Source: Myxococcales bacterium
Lineage (GTDB): Bacteria > Myxococcota_A > Polyangia > Polyangiales > Houyiibacteriaceae
NCBI GenBank assembly: GCA_030622585.1
Contig: JAUXFZ010000027.1
Coordinates: forward strand, 1 to 12,245
DNA: 12,245 nucleotides
Reading direction: 5' to 3'
The translations under genes were made by a program, and so were the position numbers. Positions 1 through 6,689 of the stretch are shown piece by piece (positions within the stretch are counted from its first letter, which is position 1; each line of letters starts with the position of its first letter). A model generated the notes under the pieces. That model saw nothing but the letters and a program-made list of their open reading frames with translations. It was not told the DNA's origin and did not search any database.

Positions 1-170
1 CAGACGCCGCCCGTGGCGACGATGAGATTGCAAACCAGCGCAACCGAGGGGAGGAGGCGGTAGTCCGTGTCTCCGAGGACCAACAGGGCGTTGTAGGTCG
101 AGCCTCCCCCGAAGCCGACGGCCGCGTAGAGCACCGCGGTGATGAAGAAGAGCAGCGCGAGCAGTGGCAT
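1..170 (-). CDS. TauE/SafE family membrane transporter, N-terminal part (cut by window edge)
   Basis: Translating the minus strand from the ATG at 170 gives 56 residues before the window ends, with no stop. The start is a hydrophobic helix (MPLLALLFFITAVLYAAVGF), followed by GFGGGSTYNALLVL, then DYRLLP and ALVCNLIVATGG. This pattern (glycine-rich turn after helix 1, second helix with a conserved Asn) matches the first repeat of TauE/SafE (DUF81) proteins. These are inner-membrane permeases linked in various species to export of sulfite, sulfoacetate or other small organic anions. The substrate cannot be told from this fragment. The gene follows the serine hydrolase on the same strand after 45 bases holding a hairpin, and no clear Shine-Dalgarno precedes the ATG. 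The family call is fairly firm; the start is the likeliest one. Confidence 0.75.
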   Translation of the reverse strand, partial: MPLLALLFFITAVLYAAVGFGGGSTYNALLVLGDTDYRLLPSVALVCNLIVATGGV

Positions 171-185
171 CCACGCGCTAGTTAC

Positions 186-206
186 TGCACGGCGCTTTGC
201 CGTGCA
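186..206 (-). terminator. Hairpin between serine hydrolase and TauE/SafE genes
   Basis: A perfect 8-bp stem (TGCACGGC / GCCGTGCA) with a 5-base loop lies between the hydrolase stop (216) and the transporter start (170). There is no T-run behind it in either direction, so a classical intrinsic terminator is only one option. It could also be a hairpin in the leader of the transporter, since its foot is 15 bases from the ATG. Confidence 0.4.
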
Positions 207-215
207 ACGGCGAAC

Positions 216-1451
216 TCAGCTCGAGCGTCGGTCGGCGCAGCGTGACGATGCGGTCGCCACCGCGACGGGCCGCAAGTCGCCGGGGACTCGTCCCCCAAAA
301 AAATTGGTGACGATCGCGACGCCGAGCTCCCTTTCGGGGTCGGCCCATGCCCCGGAACCGCCGAACCCGAAGTGTCCGAACGCGTGCGGGTTCGGGAGGC
401 CCAGGTCGACTCGACGCTTGCCGAGCGAGACGCGGAGGCCAAGCGAGACTGGTCGCATGTACCCGACCTTGAAGCGAAGAGGGAAGGGGATGACCCTGCC
501 GATGTGCGGGTTTTGGTCCTCCGCGGCTTCGGCGAGCGCGGAAGGTGACAGCAGACGTACGCCGTCGAGCGTCCCTCCGAGACTCAACGCTCCGTAGAGG
601 CGCGCCAAGGAGCGAGCGTTGAACACCCCGTTGCCCGAGGGGATAACCGAGGTGAGCCATCGCGGGTCGCCGAGCACGTCTCCGAGGCCGGGTGGAATCA
701 TGGCATCGACCGCGTGACCGACCGCGGAATGCCATCGGGCCGTGGTCGAAGCGGTGCGGCGCACCTTGCTTCTCAGGCCGCGCGGCCGGCCTCGGAGAAC
801 TTTGCGCGGGAGCGCTGGAATCAAGAACTCCGCAACGCGCGGGAGCTCGCTTTGTGGGAGGCCGATGTAGAGTCCGTCGAGCCCAAGGGGGTCAGCGAGG
901 TTCTCCTTGATCAGCTCAGGGAAGCGCTGACCGCTCACCCGCTGAAGCACTTCGCCGATGATCCACCCGCCCGTCCATGCGTGGTACCCAAAATCAGTGT
1001 CGGGTTTGTGCACGGGCCACATGTCTTCGATGACGCGAATCATGTGGTCCCAGTCGAACATCTCCTCCGACGATTCGATGATGCGCGCAATCGAGTAGAG
1101 CCCGGCGCGGTGCGAGGCAGCCTGTCGCAGCGTGATGCCGCCCTTGCCGTTCTTGCCAAACTCAGGCCAATACCTAGCGACAGGGACTTCGAGATTCACC
1201 AGGCCGCGGTCCACCATCTGATGGAGCAGGGTGGCCATGATGCCTTTGCCGGTGGACATGCTCAGCGCGAGCGTGTCCGGTTCGAACGGGGTTCCGTGCC
1301 TGTCTCGTGTACCGCACGCGAGGTCGGCGACGAGCTCTCCTCGGTGATACACTGCAATCGCGGCGCCGCCGGGCCCATGCCACGGCGCGCACCACTTCAC
1401 CGTGTCCCGCAACGCATGAAAGTCGGGATGGCTGTACCCGCGGACCTCCAT
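216..1451 (-). CDS. Beta-lactamase-fold serine hydrolase (class C / esterase type)
   Basis: This 411-residue protein belongs to the Beta-lactamase (Pfam PF00144) family, which includes class C beta-lactamases, DD-peptidases and EstB-type esterases. The nucleophile motif SxxK is S66-T-G-K69. The second motif is Y156-H-A158, where true beta-lactamases carry YxN; Y-H-A is what I expect in the esterase-like branch. The third motif near residue 360 is H-F-G, followed by a Gly-rich GFGGSGAWADPE segment, in place of KTG. These replacements argue for an esterase or unknown hydrolase rather than antibiotic resistance. No signal peptide is visible, so it is probably cytoplasmic. The ATG lies 3 bases after the stop of the membrane-protein gene, with no Shine-Dalgarno of its own, which suggests translational coupling. 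The last dozen residues look unlike the family's usual end and may be a divergent tail. Confidence 0.85.
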   Translation of the reverse strand: MEVRGYSHPDFHALRDTVKWCAPWHGPGGAAIAVYHRGELVADLACGTRDRHGTPFEPDTLALSMSTGKGIMATLLHQMVDRGLVNLEVPVARYWPEFGKNGKGGITLRQAASHRAGLYSIARIIESSEEMFDWDHMIRVIEDMWPVHKPDTDFGYHAWTGGWIIGEVLQRVSGQRFPELIKENLADPLGLDGLYIGLPQSELPRVAEFLIPALPRKVLRGRPRGLRSKVRRTASTTARWHSAVGHAVDAMIPPGLGDVLGDPRWLTSVIPSGNGVFNARSLARLYGALSLGGTLDGVRLLSPSALAEAAEDQNPHIGRVIPFPLRFKVGYMRPVSLGLRVSLGKRRVDLGLPNPHAFGHFGFGGSGAWADPERELGVAIVTNFFGGRVPGDLRPVAVATASSRCADRRSS

Positions 1452-1454
1452 GTT

Positions 1455-1868
1455 CTAGAACGGGCGGAAGACGGCGAGGGTCACGATGAGGACAGCGAGG
1501 ATGGAGATCACCCAAGCCAAGCGGCCGAACGTGGTTGCCGACACCTCTTGCCCCTCCGCCCATTTGCGGAGCTTGCCCGTGAGCACGCCGGTTGCGCCGG
1601 CCAGCAGTAGCAAGAGTGCCAGCTTGGTATGCATCCATCCTTGCTTCGCGTACACCTCGGTGAAATCGGGGATCAGCATTCCGAACCCTCCGACGAATGC
1701 GAAGAGCATCGCGGGTGTGGTCACGCGGAGCGTCACCTTGCGGAGCGCTTGAGCGATTCCGCTTTCCCAGGGTGTCGGCGCGGCCGCTGCGATCGCCACG
1801 GCTACCGCGGTGCCCATCCAAAATGTGATACCCAAGAGATGCAGGTACCGAAAGACAATCATGCTCAT
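1455..1868 (-). CDS. HemJ/CopD-like four-helix membrane protein
   Basis: This 137-residue integral membrane protein has four predicted helices at about 4-28, 50-67, 80-98 and 115-134. Its layout resembles HemJ (UPF0093), the oxygen-independent-type protoporphyrinogen oxidase of heme synthesis: a His in helix 1 (H10, YLHLLGITFWMGT), a loop G-W-M-H-T-K-L-A (W78, H80, K82) opening helix 3, a basic patch after helix 3, and a short C-terminal tail ending RPF. HemJ proteins use a conserved His and Lys and often end KPF. The similarity is by eye, and the wider CopD-like group (copper or heme-binding membrane proteins) is the alternative. The ATG at 1868 has a good Shine-Dalgarno (AAGGAG at 1874-1879, 5 bases away). 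It sits 23 bases after pcm and 3 bases before the serine hydrolase, so the three are likely co-transcribed. No other heme genes are in view. Confidence 0.6.
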   Translation of the reverse strand: MSMIVFRYLHLLGITFWMGTAVAVAIAAAAPTPWESGIAQALRKVTLRVTTPAMLFAFVGGFGMLIPDFTEVYAKQGWMHTKLALLLLLAGATGVLTGKLRKWAEGQEVSATTFGRLAWVISILAVLIVTLAVFRPF

Positions 1869-1891
1869 TGGTGCTCCTTCGCGGCCGGAGT

Positions 1892-2521
1892 CTAGCTGCC
1901 ATGCACCAACGGCACAAAGACGCAGCGACAGAGCTCCTCCGTTTCGAGTGCGTCGCCGCGTTTGCGCGAGGTTTGCAGCGATTGTCCGGACCCCCCACCG
2001 ACGGGAATCACGAGCCGCCCGCCCTCTTTGAGCTGCTCGATCAGCGCAGACGGAACCTCTTCAGCAGCGGCGGCCACCACGATGCCGTCATAAGGAGCAC
2101 CTGCGGGCCACCCTTTGCGTCCATCGGCGCAAACGATCTCCACATTGTCGATTCCGAGCGAGTCGAGCACCCGCTGTGCGCTGGCAGCAAGCTCCGGGAT
2201 TATCTCGATGCCGATCACCTGCTTGGCGAGCTTGGACAGGACCGCCGCTTGGTAGCCGGAGCCGGCACCGACCTCCAAGACCGTTTCGTTGCCCTCGAGC
2301 TGGAGCGCTTCGAGCGACATCGCGACCATCAGGGGTTGCGAAATGGTCTGCCCGTGGGACAGGGGCAGGGCGCCATCGAGGTACGCGTCCTTCTTGCGCG
2401 CGTCCGGCACGAACGCTTCACGCGGCACCTCTCCCATCGCGCCGAGCACCCGGCTGTCCGTGATGCCTCTACGGCGGAGCTGGTGGTCCACCATGCGCGC
2501 ACGCTCTTTGTCAGGGTCCAT
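1892..2521 (-). CDS. pcm: Protein-L-isoaspartate O-methyltransferase
   Basis: Pcm uses S-adenosylmethionine to methylate L-isoaspartyl residues in aged proteins, letting them revert to aspartate. It acts in the cytoplasm on many substrates. The 209-residue length is normal. The N-terminal helix (MVDHQLRRRGITDSRVL) and EVPREAFVP are typical; the substrate-site segment GQTISQP lies at 57-63. SAM motif I is VLEVGAGSGYQAAVL (81-95), followed by the acidic strand end IGIEIIPEL and a C-terminal strand GGRLVIPVG. The ATG at 2521 has a GAGG element about 8 bases upstream. It is the first gene of the leftward run and is divergent from mch, from which it is separated by 66 bases. I see no oddities, and the identification is secure. 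Confidence 0.95.
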   Translation of the reverse strand: MDPDKERARMVDHQLRRRGITDSRVLGAMGEVPREAFVPDARKKDAYLDGALPLSHGQTISQPLMVAMSLEALQLEGNETVLEVGAGSGYQAAVLSKLAKQVIGIEIIPELAASAQRVLDSLGIDNVEIVCADGRKGWPAGAPYDGIVVAAAAEEVPSALIEQLKEGGRLVIPVGGGSGQSLQTSRKRGDALETEELCRCVFVPLVHGS

Positions 2522-2552
2522 CGCCGCCTCATACCATCCAATGCTTGAACGG

Positions 2553-2561
2553 TGCTAGAGT
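2553..2561 (+). promoter_or_regulatory. Candidate extended -10 promoter for mch
   Basis: TG-C-TAGAGT fits an extended -10 (TGnTANNNT) in the pcm/mch divergent gap. Transcription would start near 2568, giving a leader of about 20 bases with the GAGG ribosome site at 2577-2580. No convincing -35 is seen, which extended -10 promoters tolerate. The GTG inside this element (2552) opens the longest frame, but its place in the promoter argues against its use as a start. Confidence 0.45.
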
Positions 2562-2587
2562 CCGTCGTCCGCAAGCGAGGAAAAGAC

Positions 2588-3661
2588 ATGGCGAAGACCA
2601 ATCCAGGCAATTTTTTCGAGGATTTCGAAGTCGGTGCAGAGCTCGTGCACGCCGTTCCCCGAACCATCACCGAAGGGGAGGCAGCGACGTACATCAGCCT
2701 CACTGGGTCGCGCTACCCGCTCCATTGTTCCGCGGAATTCGCCCGCTCGCTCGGCCATCCGCGAGAGACCATCAACGACCTGCTGGTGTTTCACATCGTG
2801 TTTGGAAAGACCGTCAACGACGTATCGCTCAACGCGGTCGCGAACCTCGGTTACGCCGGCGTACGGTTTCTTGCCCCCGTCTATGCGGGCGACACGCTGC
2901 GGTCCATCACGAAGGTCATCGGCAAGAAGGAGAACAGCAGTGGCAAGACCGGCGTGGTGTGGGTCAAGACGGTCGGGACCAACCAGCGCGGCGAGACCGT
3001 GCTCGAGTTCTACCGATGGGTAATGGTGAACAAGAAGGACCCCGCGACCCCGACCGGGGCAGCGGATCGGCCCGCCATGCCACAGGAGGTCGCGCCGGTG
3101 GATTTGATCGTTCCCTCTAATCTCGACTTGAGCGGCTACGAGGATTGGCCGTCGGGCGGGAGCGCTTACTTTGAAGACTACGAAGCCGGCGAGAAGATCG
3201 ACCACATCGACGGCATGACGATCGAGGAGTCCGAGCACGCGACCGCGACGCGGCTCTATCAAAACACCGCCAAGGTTCACTTCGACGCGATGCAGACCAA
3301 AGACACTCGATTTGGTCGCCGCTTAATGTATGGCGGCCTCGTGATCAGCGTCGCGCGATCGCTCTCGTTCAACGGCATGGAGAAGGTCCTGGGCATCCTC
3401 GCGTGGAACGGCGGAGCTCACGCCAATCCTACTTTCGCTGGCGATACGATCTACGCGTACAGCGAGGTCCTCGACAAAGCCGACCTTCCGGGCCGGGCCG
3501 ACTGCGGGGCCCTTCGCGTGCGCTTGGTAGGGTTGAAAGACGTCCGCCCCACGGAAGCCGGATTCCCGTTGAAGGTGTCCAAGGACGGCAGGGACGTGTA
3601 CCACAAGGATGTTGTACTGGACTTGGACTACTGGCTGCTCGTCCCGCGGCGGGACAGGTGA
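2588..3661 (+). CDS. mch: Mesaconyl-CoA (beta-methylmalyl-CoA) hydratase, MaoC family
   Basis: This 357-residue double-hotdog protein belongs to the MaoC-like hydratases. Two halves are visible: residues about 5-150 with YISLTGSRYPLHCSAEFA and the FGKTVNDVSLNAVANLGY stretch, and about 190-352 with NTAKVHFDA, then RRLMYGGLVISVARSLSF. Segments such as GKTGVVWVKTVGTNQRGE, RWVMV, IDHIDGMTIEE and VLDLDYW recall Mch, which interconverts beta-methylmalyl-CoA and mesaconyl-CoA in the ethylmalonyl-CoA pathway of acetate assimilation; a related enzyme hydrates mesaconyl-C1-CoA in Chloroflexus. Other pathway genes (ccr, ecm, mcl1) are not in view, so the pathway is inferred. I chose the ATG at 2588 because GAGG (2577-2580) lies 7 bases upstream and MAKTNPGNFFEDFEVG matches the family's usual start. 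An upstream in-frame GTG at 2552 overlaps the likely promoter. Confidence 0.85.
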   Translation: MAKTNPGNFFEDFEVGAELVHAVPRTITEGEAATYISLTGSRYPLHCSAEFARSLGHPRETINDLLVFHIVFGKTVNDVSLNAVANLGYAGVRFLAPVYAGDTLRSITKVIGKKENSSGKTGVVWVKTVGTNQRGETVLEFYRWVMVNKKDPATPTGAADRPAMPQEVAPVDLIVPSNLDLSGYEDWPSGGSAYFEDYEAGEKIDHIDGMTIEESEHATATRLYQNTAKVHFDAMQTKDTRFGRRLMYGGLVISVARSLSFNGMEKVLGILAWNGGAHANPTFAGDTIYAYSEVLDKADLPGRADCGALRVRLVGLKDVRPTEAGFPLKVSKDGRDVYHKDVVLDLDYWLLVPRRDR

Positions 3662-3686
3662 TCTTCAAGACGGGGGTTTGTCCGTG

Positions 3687-5117
3687 ATGCGAATTCTTCT
3701 TTATGGCTTATTGACGATGGCGCTGACGCCGGGTTGCGGAAGCGACGGTTCCCCGATGGGCACCGGGGGCGTGGGTGGCAGTCTCCCCGATGGTGGCGTG
3801 GATGGAGGACTTGCTTGCGACCAAGTGCCGGCACTCGGAGGCGAGCTCGGCGGCCACTGCCGCGGCGAAACGTTCGAGTGCAATGGGAACCTGGCCTGCC
3901 TGCCCCAGCAGGATTTCGCCGTGGGTGGGCCCGATGACCCGATCCGTGACTACCCGCCCGGAGAAAGCGAGAGCTTCACGGTTTCCGAGTTTCCGGGGAA
4001 CTATTGCAGCGCACGGCTCCCGCCCTCCTGGCCGGCGACCCAGTGCGGCGCCGCGAATGTCCAGGCATGTGCCCAAGAATGCGGTCTGTGCACAGTGGCC
4101 TCTACCGATGCCGACATCTGCCTTCGCGGATGTCGGGCGGAAGCAGATACCAACAGCACCTGCCGCGATGGGTACGCCTGCGATCTCCTCTTCGACGTGT
4201 GTGACGCCGGATGCAACTCCACCGACGACTGCCGGGTGTTCCGCGAGGACACGAACGACAACGGAGAGTTCGACCCTTGGGATCCGGATACCATGACTGG
4301 GGACCAGCTCGTGTACGACACCGAGTCCACCTACGTCTGCAATCCCGAAACCAATCGCTGCGAGCACCCCGGAACCCCTGGGGCAGAGGCGGGCGCTGCA
4401 TGCGATGACAACCAGCAATGCGAAGCCAATGGGACTTGTTTGGACGAAGAGTTCTTCGGCTTTCCAGGTGGGTACTGCTCCAAGATCCGATGCGACGTCG
4501 ATCCGTGCGCCGGAGATGGCATCTGCGCGGCCCTCGGTCTCGGTGTCCCGCTTTGCGCGGAGAGCTGCCAGGTTGGAACGGGCGCGACCCCAGGGGACCC
4601 CAGCTCGTATCTAGGCAATACGCAGGGCTGCCGTGACCAGTACACGTGCTTCTGGGGCGGCATAGCTGACGACCCCACCGGCGCTTGCGTGCCCGGGGTC
4701 TTCAACGACGTGACTGAAAACAACATCGGCGACGACTGCGTCGAAGCCGCCGAGTGCTATTCCCCGTTCGGCCAAGGAGCCTGCGGTGACGCAGACTTCG
4801 TATGTGGGCTCATCGGCGAAGAGCCCGGCGCGTGCCAGGTGGGCTTCGGGTGCACCGTGTTTGATTGCGCGGCTCCCGGGATGCCCGGCGACGTGTGTGG
4901 CACAGACGGGGACTGTGTCGTGACCTCCGCGGGGCTCTCGCTGTGTGTCGCGAAGTGCTCCGCGGCCGAGAGCTGTCTCCCCGGCGCGGCGTGTGCCGAT
5001 CTAGACGGCGATCCGCTGACTCTCGACACGGTTTGCCTGCCTTTTTGTATCGACAGCGCCGAATGTAGGGCAGGGGAAGTCTGTAATAATATAGGGGAAT
5101 GTGCGCCCGCGCCGTGA
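3687..5117 (+). CDS. Cysteine-rich secreted lipoprotein
   Basis: This 476-residue protein starts with a short signal peptide (MRILLYGLLTMALTPGC), and C17 is the likely lipidated cysteine. The lipobox L-T-P-G-C is imperfect because of the Pro. A Gly/Asp-rich linker (about 18-42) follows, then a region with 48 cysteines, an even number that fits a disulfide-laced extracellular domain. Short units of the form G-x2-C-x4-5-C, later closed by another Cys, recur (for example around GAACDDNQQC, GDDCVEAAEC and GDVCGTDGDC). D188-T-N-D-N-G-E-F-D-P-W-D199 resembles an EF-hand-type calcium loop. Proteins of this style are common in myxobacteria and their function is unknown; surface attachment or protease inhibition would be guesses. 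The ATG at 3687 (or GTG at 3684) follows mch by 25 bases with only a G-run (3671-3675) as ribosome site. An upstream in-frame start would overlap mch and spoil the signal peptide. Confidence 0.8.
   Translation: MRILLYGLLTMALTPGCGSDGSPMGTGGVGGSLPDGGVDGGLACDQVPALGGELGGHCRGETFECNGNLACLPQQDFAVGGPDDPIRDYPPGESESFTVSEFPGNYCSARLPPSWPATQCGAANVQACAQECGLCTVASTDADICLRGCRAEADTNSTCRDGYACDLLFDVCDAGCNSTDDCRVFREDTNDNGEFDPWDPDTMTGDQLVYDTESTYVCNPETNRCEHPGTPGAEAGAACDDNQQCEANGTCLDEEFFGFPGGYCSKIRCDVDPCAGDGICAALGLGVPLCAESCQVGTGATPGDPSSYLGNTQGCRDQYTCFWGGIADDPTGACVPGVFNDVTENNIGDDCVEAAECYSPFGQGACGDADFVCGLIGEEPGACQVGFGCTVFDCAAPGMPGDVCGTDGDCVVTSAGLSLCVAKCSAAESCLPGAACADLDGDPLTLDTVCLPFCIDSAECRAGEVCNNIGECAPAP
5082..5090 (+). 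promoter_or_regulatory. Candidate extended -10 promoter inside the lipoprotein tail
   Basis: TG-T-AATAAT lies in a 10-base A/T run (5084-5093) that stands out in GC-rich DNA. It matches an extended -10 at five of six hexamer positions. The -35 region is poor. A start near 5097 would give a 70-odd base leader to the small basic ORF at 5170 and ppsR behind it. Confidence 0.4.
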
Positions 5118-5169
5118 CGGCTTGCGAACCCGGCGGCCATCCCCTACACCCGGCCCTTAGGAGTCATTC

Positions 5170-5304
5170 ATGTACTTGAACATCGCCAACAGCGACCGGC
5201 CCCGGAAGCGCAACAAGGCCGCGCGCCGCAACGCGAAGCGCAAGGCGAAGAACCGTCGTCGCGTCAACCGTATGCATGGGCGCAAGCTGGGTCGCCGCGC
5301 CTGA
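5170..5304 (+). CDS. 44-residue very basic small protein, unknown
   Basis: A complete 44-codon ORF runs from ATG at 5170 to TGA at 5302-5304. A strong Shine-Dalgarno, AGGAG at 5159-5163, lies 6 bases before the ATG, and the gene falls in the gap between the lipoprotein and ppsR, 11 bases before the latter. The protein has 13 Arg, 6 Lys and one acidic residue (D9), with no hydrophobic segment. It begins MYLNIANSDRPRKRNK and ends MHGRKLGRRA. Size and charge resemble small ribosomal or RNA-binding proteins such as bL34, but I see no bL34 signature (for example the KRTYQPS start), so I do not assign a family. ppsR has no evident ribosome site, so its translation may be coupled to this ORF. The reading frame and ribosome site support a real gene; the function is unknown. 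Confidence 0.7.
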   Translation: MYLNIANSDRPRKRNKAARRNAKRKAKNRRRVNRMHGRKLGRRA

Positions 5305-5315
5305 AGCGTCCGCCC

Positions 5316-6164
5316 ATGGATGCGAAGGTCATCTACGTCGTCAGCGACTCCACCGGGGAGACGGCTGAGCGGGTCACCCGAGCAACGCTCCTTCAGTTTC
5401 CAGAACACAGCATCAGGCTCAAGCTCGAACGTCGCGTCCGAGATCGACGCGGACTGAGCGTCATCCTGGAGAGCGCGGCCGCGCAAGGGGCGATGGTGGT
5501 GTTCACGTTGGTGCGCCCCGAGCTTCGCGACCACTTCAACGAGGAGGCGACGAAACTCGGCGTGAGGCACGTGGACGTGATCGGCTCGCTGATCAGTCAA
5601 GTTGCTCACTACCTCGACGCCGATCCCGTCAACATCCCGACGGCCGAGATGCCCCTGTCGGAGGAGTACTTCCGTCGCGTCGAGGCGATCGAGTTCGCGG
5701 TCAAAAGCGACGACGGCAAAGAGCCGCGCAACCTTCGCAAAGCCGATCTGGTTCTGGTGGGCGTGAGTCGCACGAGCAAGACGCCACTGTCGACGTACTT
5801 AGCGGGGCGCGGGCTCAAGATCGCCAACGTTCCGCTGGTGCTCGGCGTCGATCCACCAAGCGAGCTCTACGAGCTTCCCGGGTACCGGGTCGTGGGCCTC
5901 ACGGTCGACATCGATCAACTGATGGACATCCGTGGGCAGCGCCTCCAACAGCTCGGGATGCCGCCTGATGCGAACTACGGTCTCCGTGACCATGTGAAAG
6001 CCGAGCTCGAGTATGCTCACGCGATTTTCCGTGAACATTCCGAGTGGATGGTCGTCGACGTCACGAACTGCGCCATCGAAGAGACGGCAACCATCATTCT
6101 AGAGGCACTCAAAGAGCGCGAGGAGCTGAGCGGCCTGACCAGTCCGGCGCCGCGCGTGCTTTAG
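5316..6164 (+). CDS. ppsR: PEP synthase / pyruvate phosphate dikinase regulatory protein
   Basis: This 282-residue protein is a DUF299 bifunctional regulator. Such proteins use ADP to phosphorylate, and a Pi-dependent reaction to dephosphorylate, a threonine next to the catalytic His of phosphoenolpyruvate synthase or pyruvate phosphate dikinase. This switches the enzyme between inactive and active states in the cytoplasm. The N-terminus VIYVVSDSTGETAE is diagnostic. The nucleotide-binding P-loop is G149-V-S-R-T-S-K-T-P157, followed by TYLAGRGLKIANVPLV, and the C-terminal half holds VGLTVD and the VTN-x-AIEETA segment. Which target enzyme is used cannot be told, since neither ppsA nor ppdK is in the window. 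The ATG at 5316 follows the small basic ORF by 11 bases without a clear Shine-Dalgarno. The gene is convergent with the cyclic-nucleotide-binding gene, 9 bases away. Confidence 0.93.
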   Translation: MDAKVIYVVSDSTGETAERVTRATLLQFPEHSIRLKLERRVRDRRGLSVILESAAAQGAMVVFTLVRPELRDHFNEEATKLGVRHVDVIGSLISQVAHYLDADPVNIPTAEMPLSEEYFRRVEAIEFAVKSDDGKEPRNLRKADLVLVGVSRTSKTPLSTYLAGRGLKIANVPLVLGVDPPSELYELPGYRVVGLTVDIDQLMDIRGQRLQQLGMPPDANYGLRDHVKAELEYAHAIFREHSEWMVVDVTNCAIEETATIILEALKEREELSGLTSPAPRVL

Positions 6165-6173
6165 CTGCGCGCG
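6151..6173. terminator. Possible bidirectional hairpin between convergent genes
   Basis: A GC-rich stem (CGCGCGTGC against GC-T-GCGCGCG) of about 9 pairs, including one T-G wobble and one bulged T, closes on a TTTA loop. It covers the ppsR stop and the gap before the convergent gene's stop. No T-run follows it, so termination is inferred from position and shape. Confidence 0.4.
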
Positions 6174-6683
6174 TCAGCTTCGGTGGCCTGGACCGTACTG
6201 GTGGGACAGCGCCGTGTAGAACTGCGCAAGGATTCCATCGGCCACCCGGAGACGCCGGCTGAGCTCGCGCGCGATGTTCATGATGAAGAGCGCGTAGTCC
6301 TTCACGTCGCGCCGGTAGAGCAGGTTCTCCACGTGGTCGGCGGTGACCGCAAGCACGAGCGTCGGAGCGACCGCGCGCACGCTGGCCGACCTCGGCTGCA
6401 CGTCGATGATCGACATTTCGCCGAACCAGTCGCTCGGACCGAGCACGGCTACCCGAACGTCGCCACCGGACTCCCCCTTCTTGATGACCTCGAGCTCGCC
6501 GGCGATGACGACGAACATCTGGGTTGATTGGTCACCCTCCGAGACGACGATCTCTCCCGCTTCGACACGGCTCGTCGGCAGCGAGGAAGCCAGAACATCG
6601 AGCGTCTCCTGGCTCAAGCCCCCGAAGAGGCCGATGTCGACCAGGTGGTCCGCAGTGAGTTTTGGCGTGGGTGGTCGACTCAT
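6174..6683 (-). CDS. Stand-alone cyclic-nucleotide-binding domain protein
   Basis: This 169-residue protein is essentially one cNMP-binding domain. An N-terminal helix (LFGGLSQETLDVLASSL) leads into beta-roll strands (GEIVVSEGDQSTQMFVVIAGELEVI). The phosphate-binding cassette is F87-G-E89-M-S-I-I, followed by P97-R98-S-A-S-V; the Glu and Arg that contact cyclic nucleotide ribose and phosphate are both present, so real ligand binding is plausible. A C-terminal helix (about 124-147) follows, with no helix-turn-helix or other output domain. It therefore probably works through a partner or as a sensor subunit rather than as a Crp-like regulator. A promoter-like pair sits just upstream, and only a weak GGA precedes the ATG. 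It follows panC on the same strand after 68 bases, so read-through is possible but an own promoter looks more likely. Confidence 0.85.
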   Translation of the reverse strand: MSRPPTPKLTADHLVDIGLFGGLSQETLDVLASSLPTSRVEAGEIVVSEGDQSTQMFVVIAGELEVIKKGESGGDVRVAVLGPSDWFGEMSIIDVQPRSASVRAVAPTLVLAVTADHVENLLYRRDVKDYALFIMNIARELSRRLRVADGILAQFYTALSHQYGPGHRS

Positions 6684-6689
6684 GATTCC

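Noticed and set aside
216..1451. Serine hydrolase as an antibiotic resistance beta-lactamase
   Set aside because: The second motif is Y-H-A instead of YxN, the third is H-F-G instead of KTG, and no signal peptide is seen; an esterase-like role fits better.
714..1610. 298-codon open frame on the plus strand
   Set aside because: It lies opposite the serine hydrolase and the end of the membrane-protein gene, has no recognisable domain, and its length is explained by GC-rich codon bias of the real genes.
2522..2545. Promoter for pcm using TATGAG
   Set aside because: The box overlaps the presumed ribosome site and no -35 lies at workable distance.
2555..3280. 241-codon open frame on the minus strand
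   Set aside because: It is antisense to mch, whose family motifs run through the whole stretch; it has no domain and would cross the divergent promoter gap.
3708..4418. 236-codon open frame on the minus strand opposite the lipoprotein
   Set aside because: The plus frame has a signal peptide and regular cysteines; the antisense frame is a by-product of GC-rich codons.
5099..5179. Short frame starting at ATG 5099 behind AGGGGA
   Set aside because: It overlaps the lipoprotein end and the basic small protein, and its composition shows no protein-like pattern; the G-run is coincidental coding sequence.
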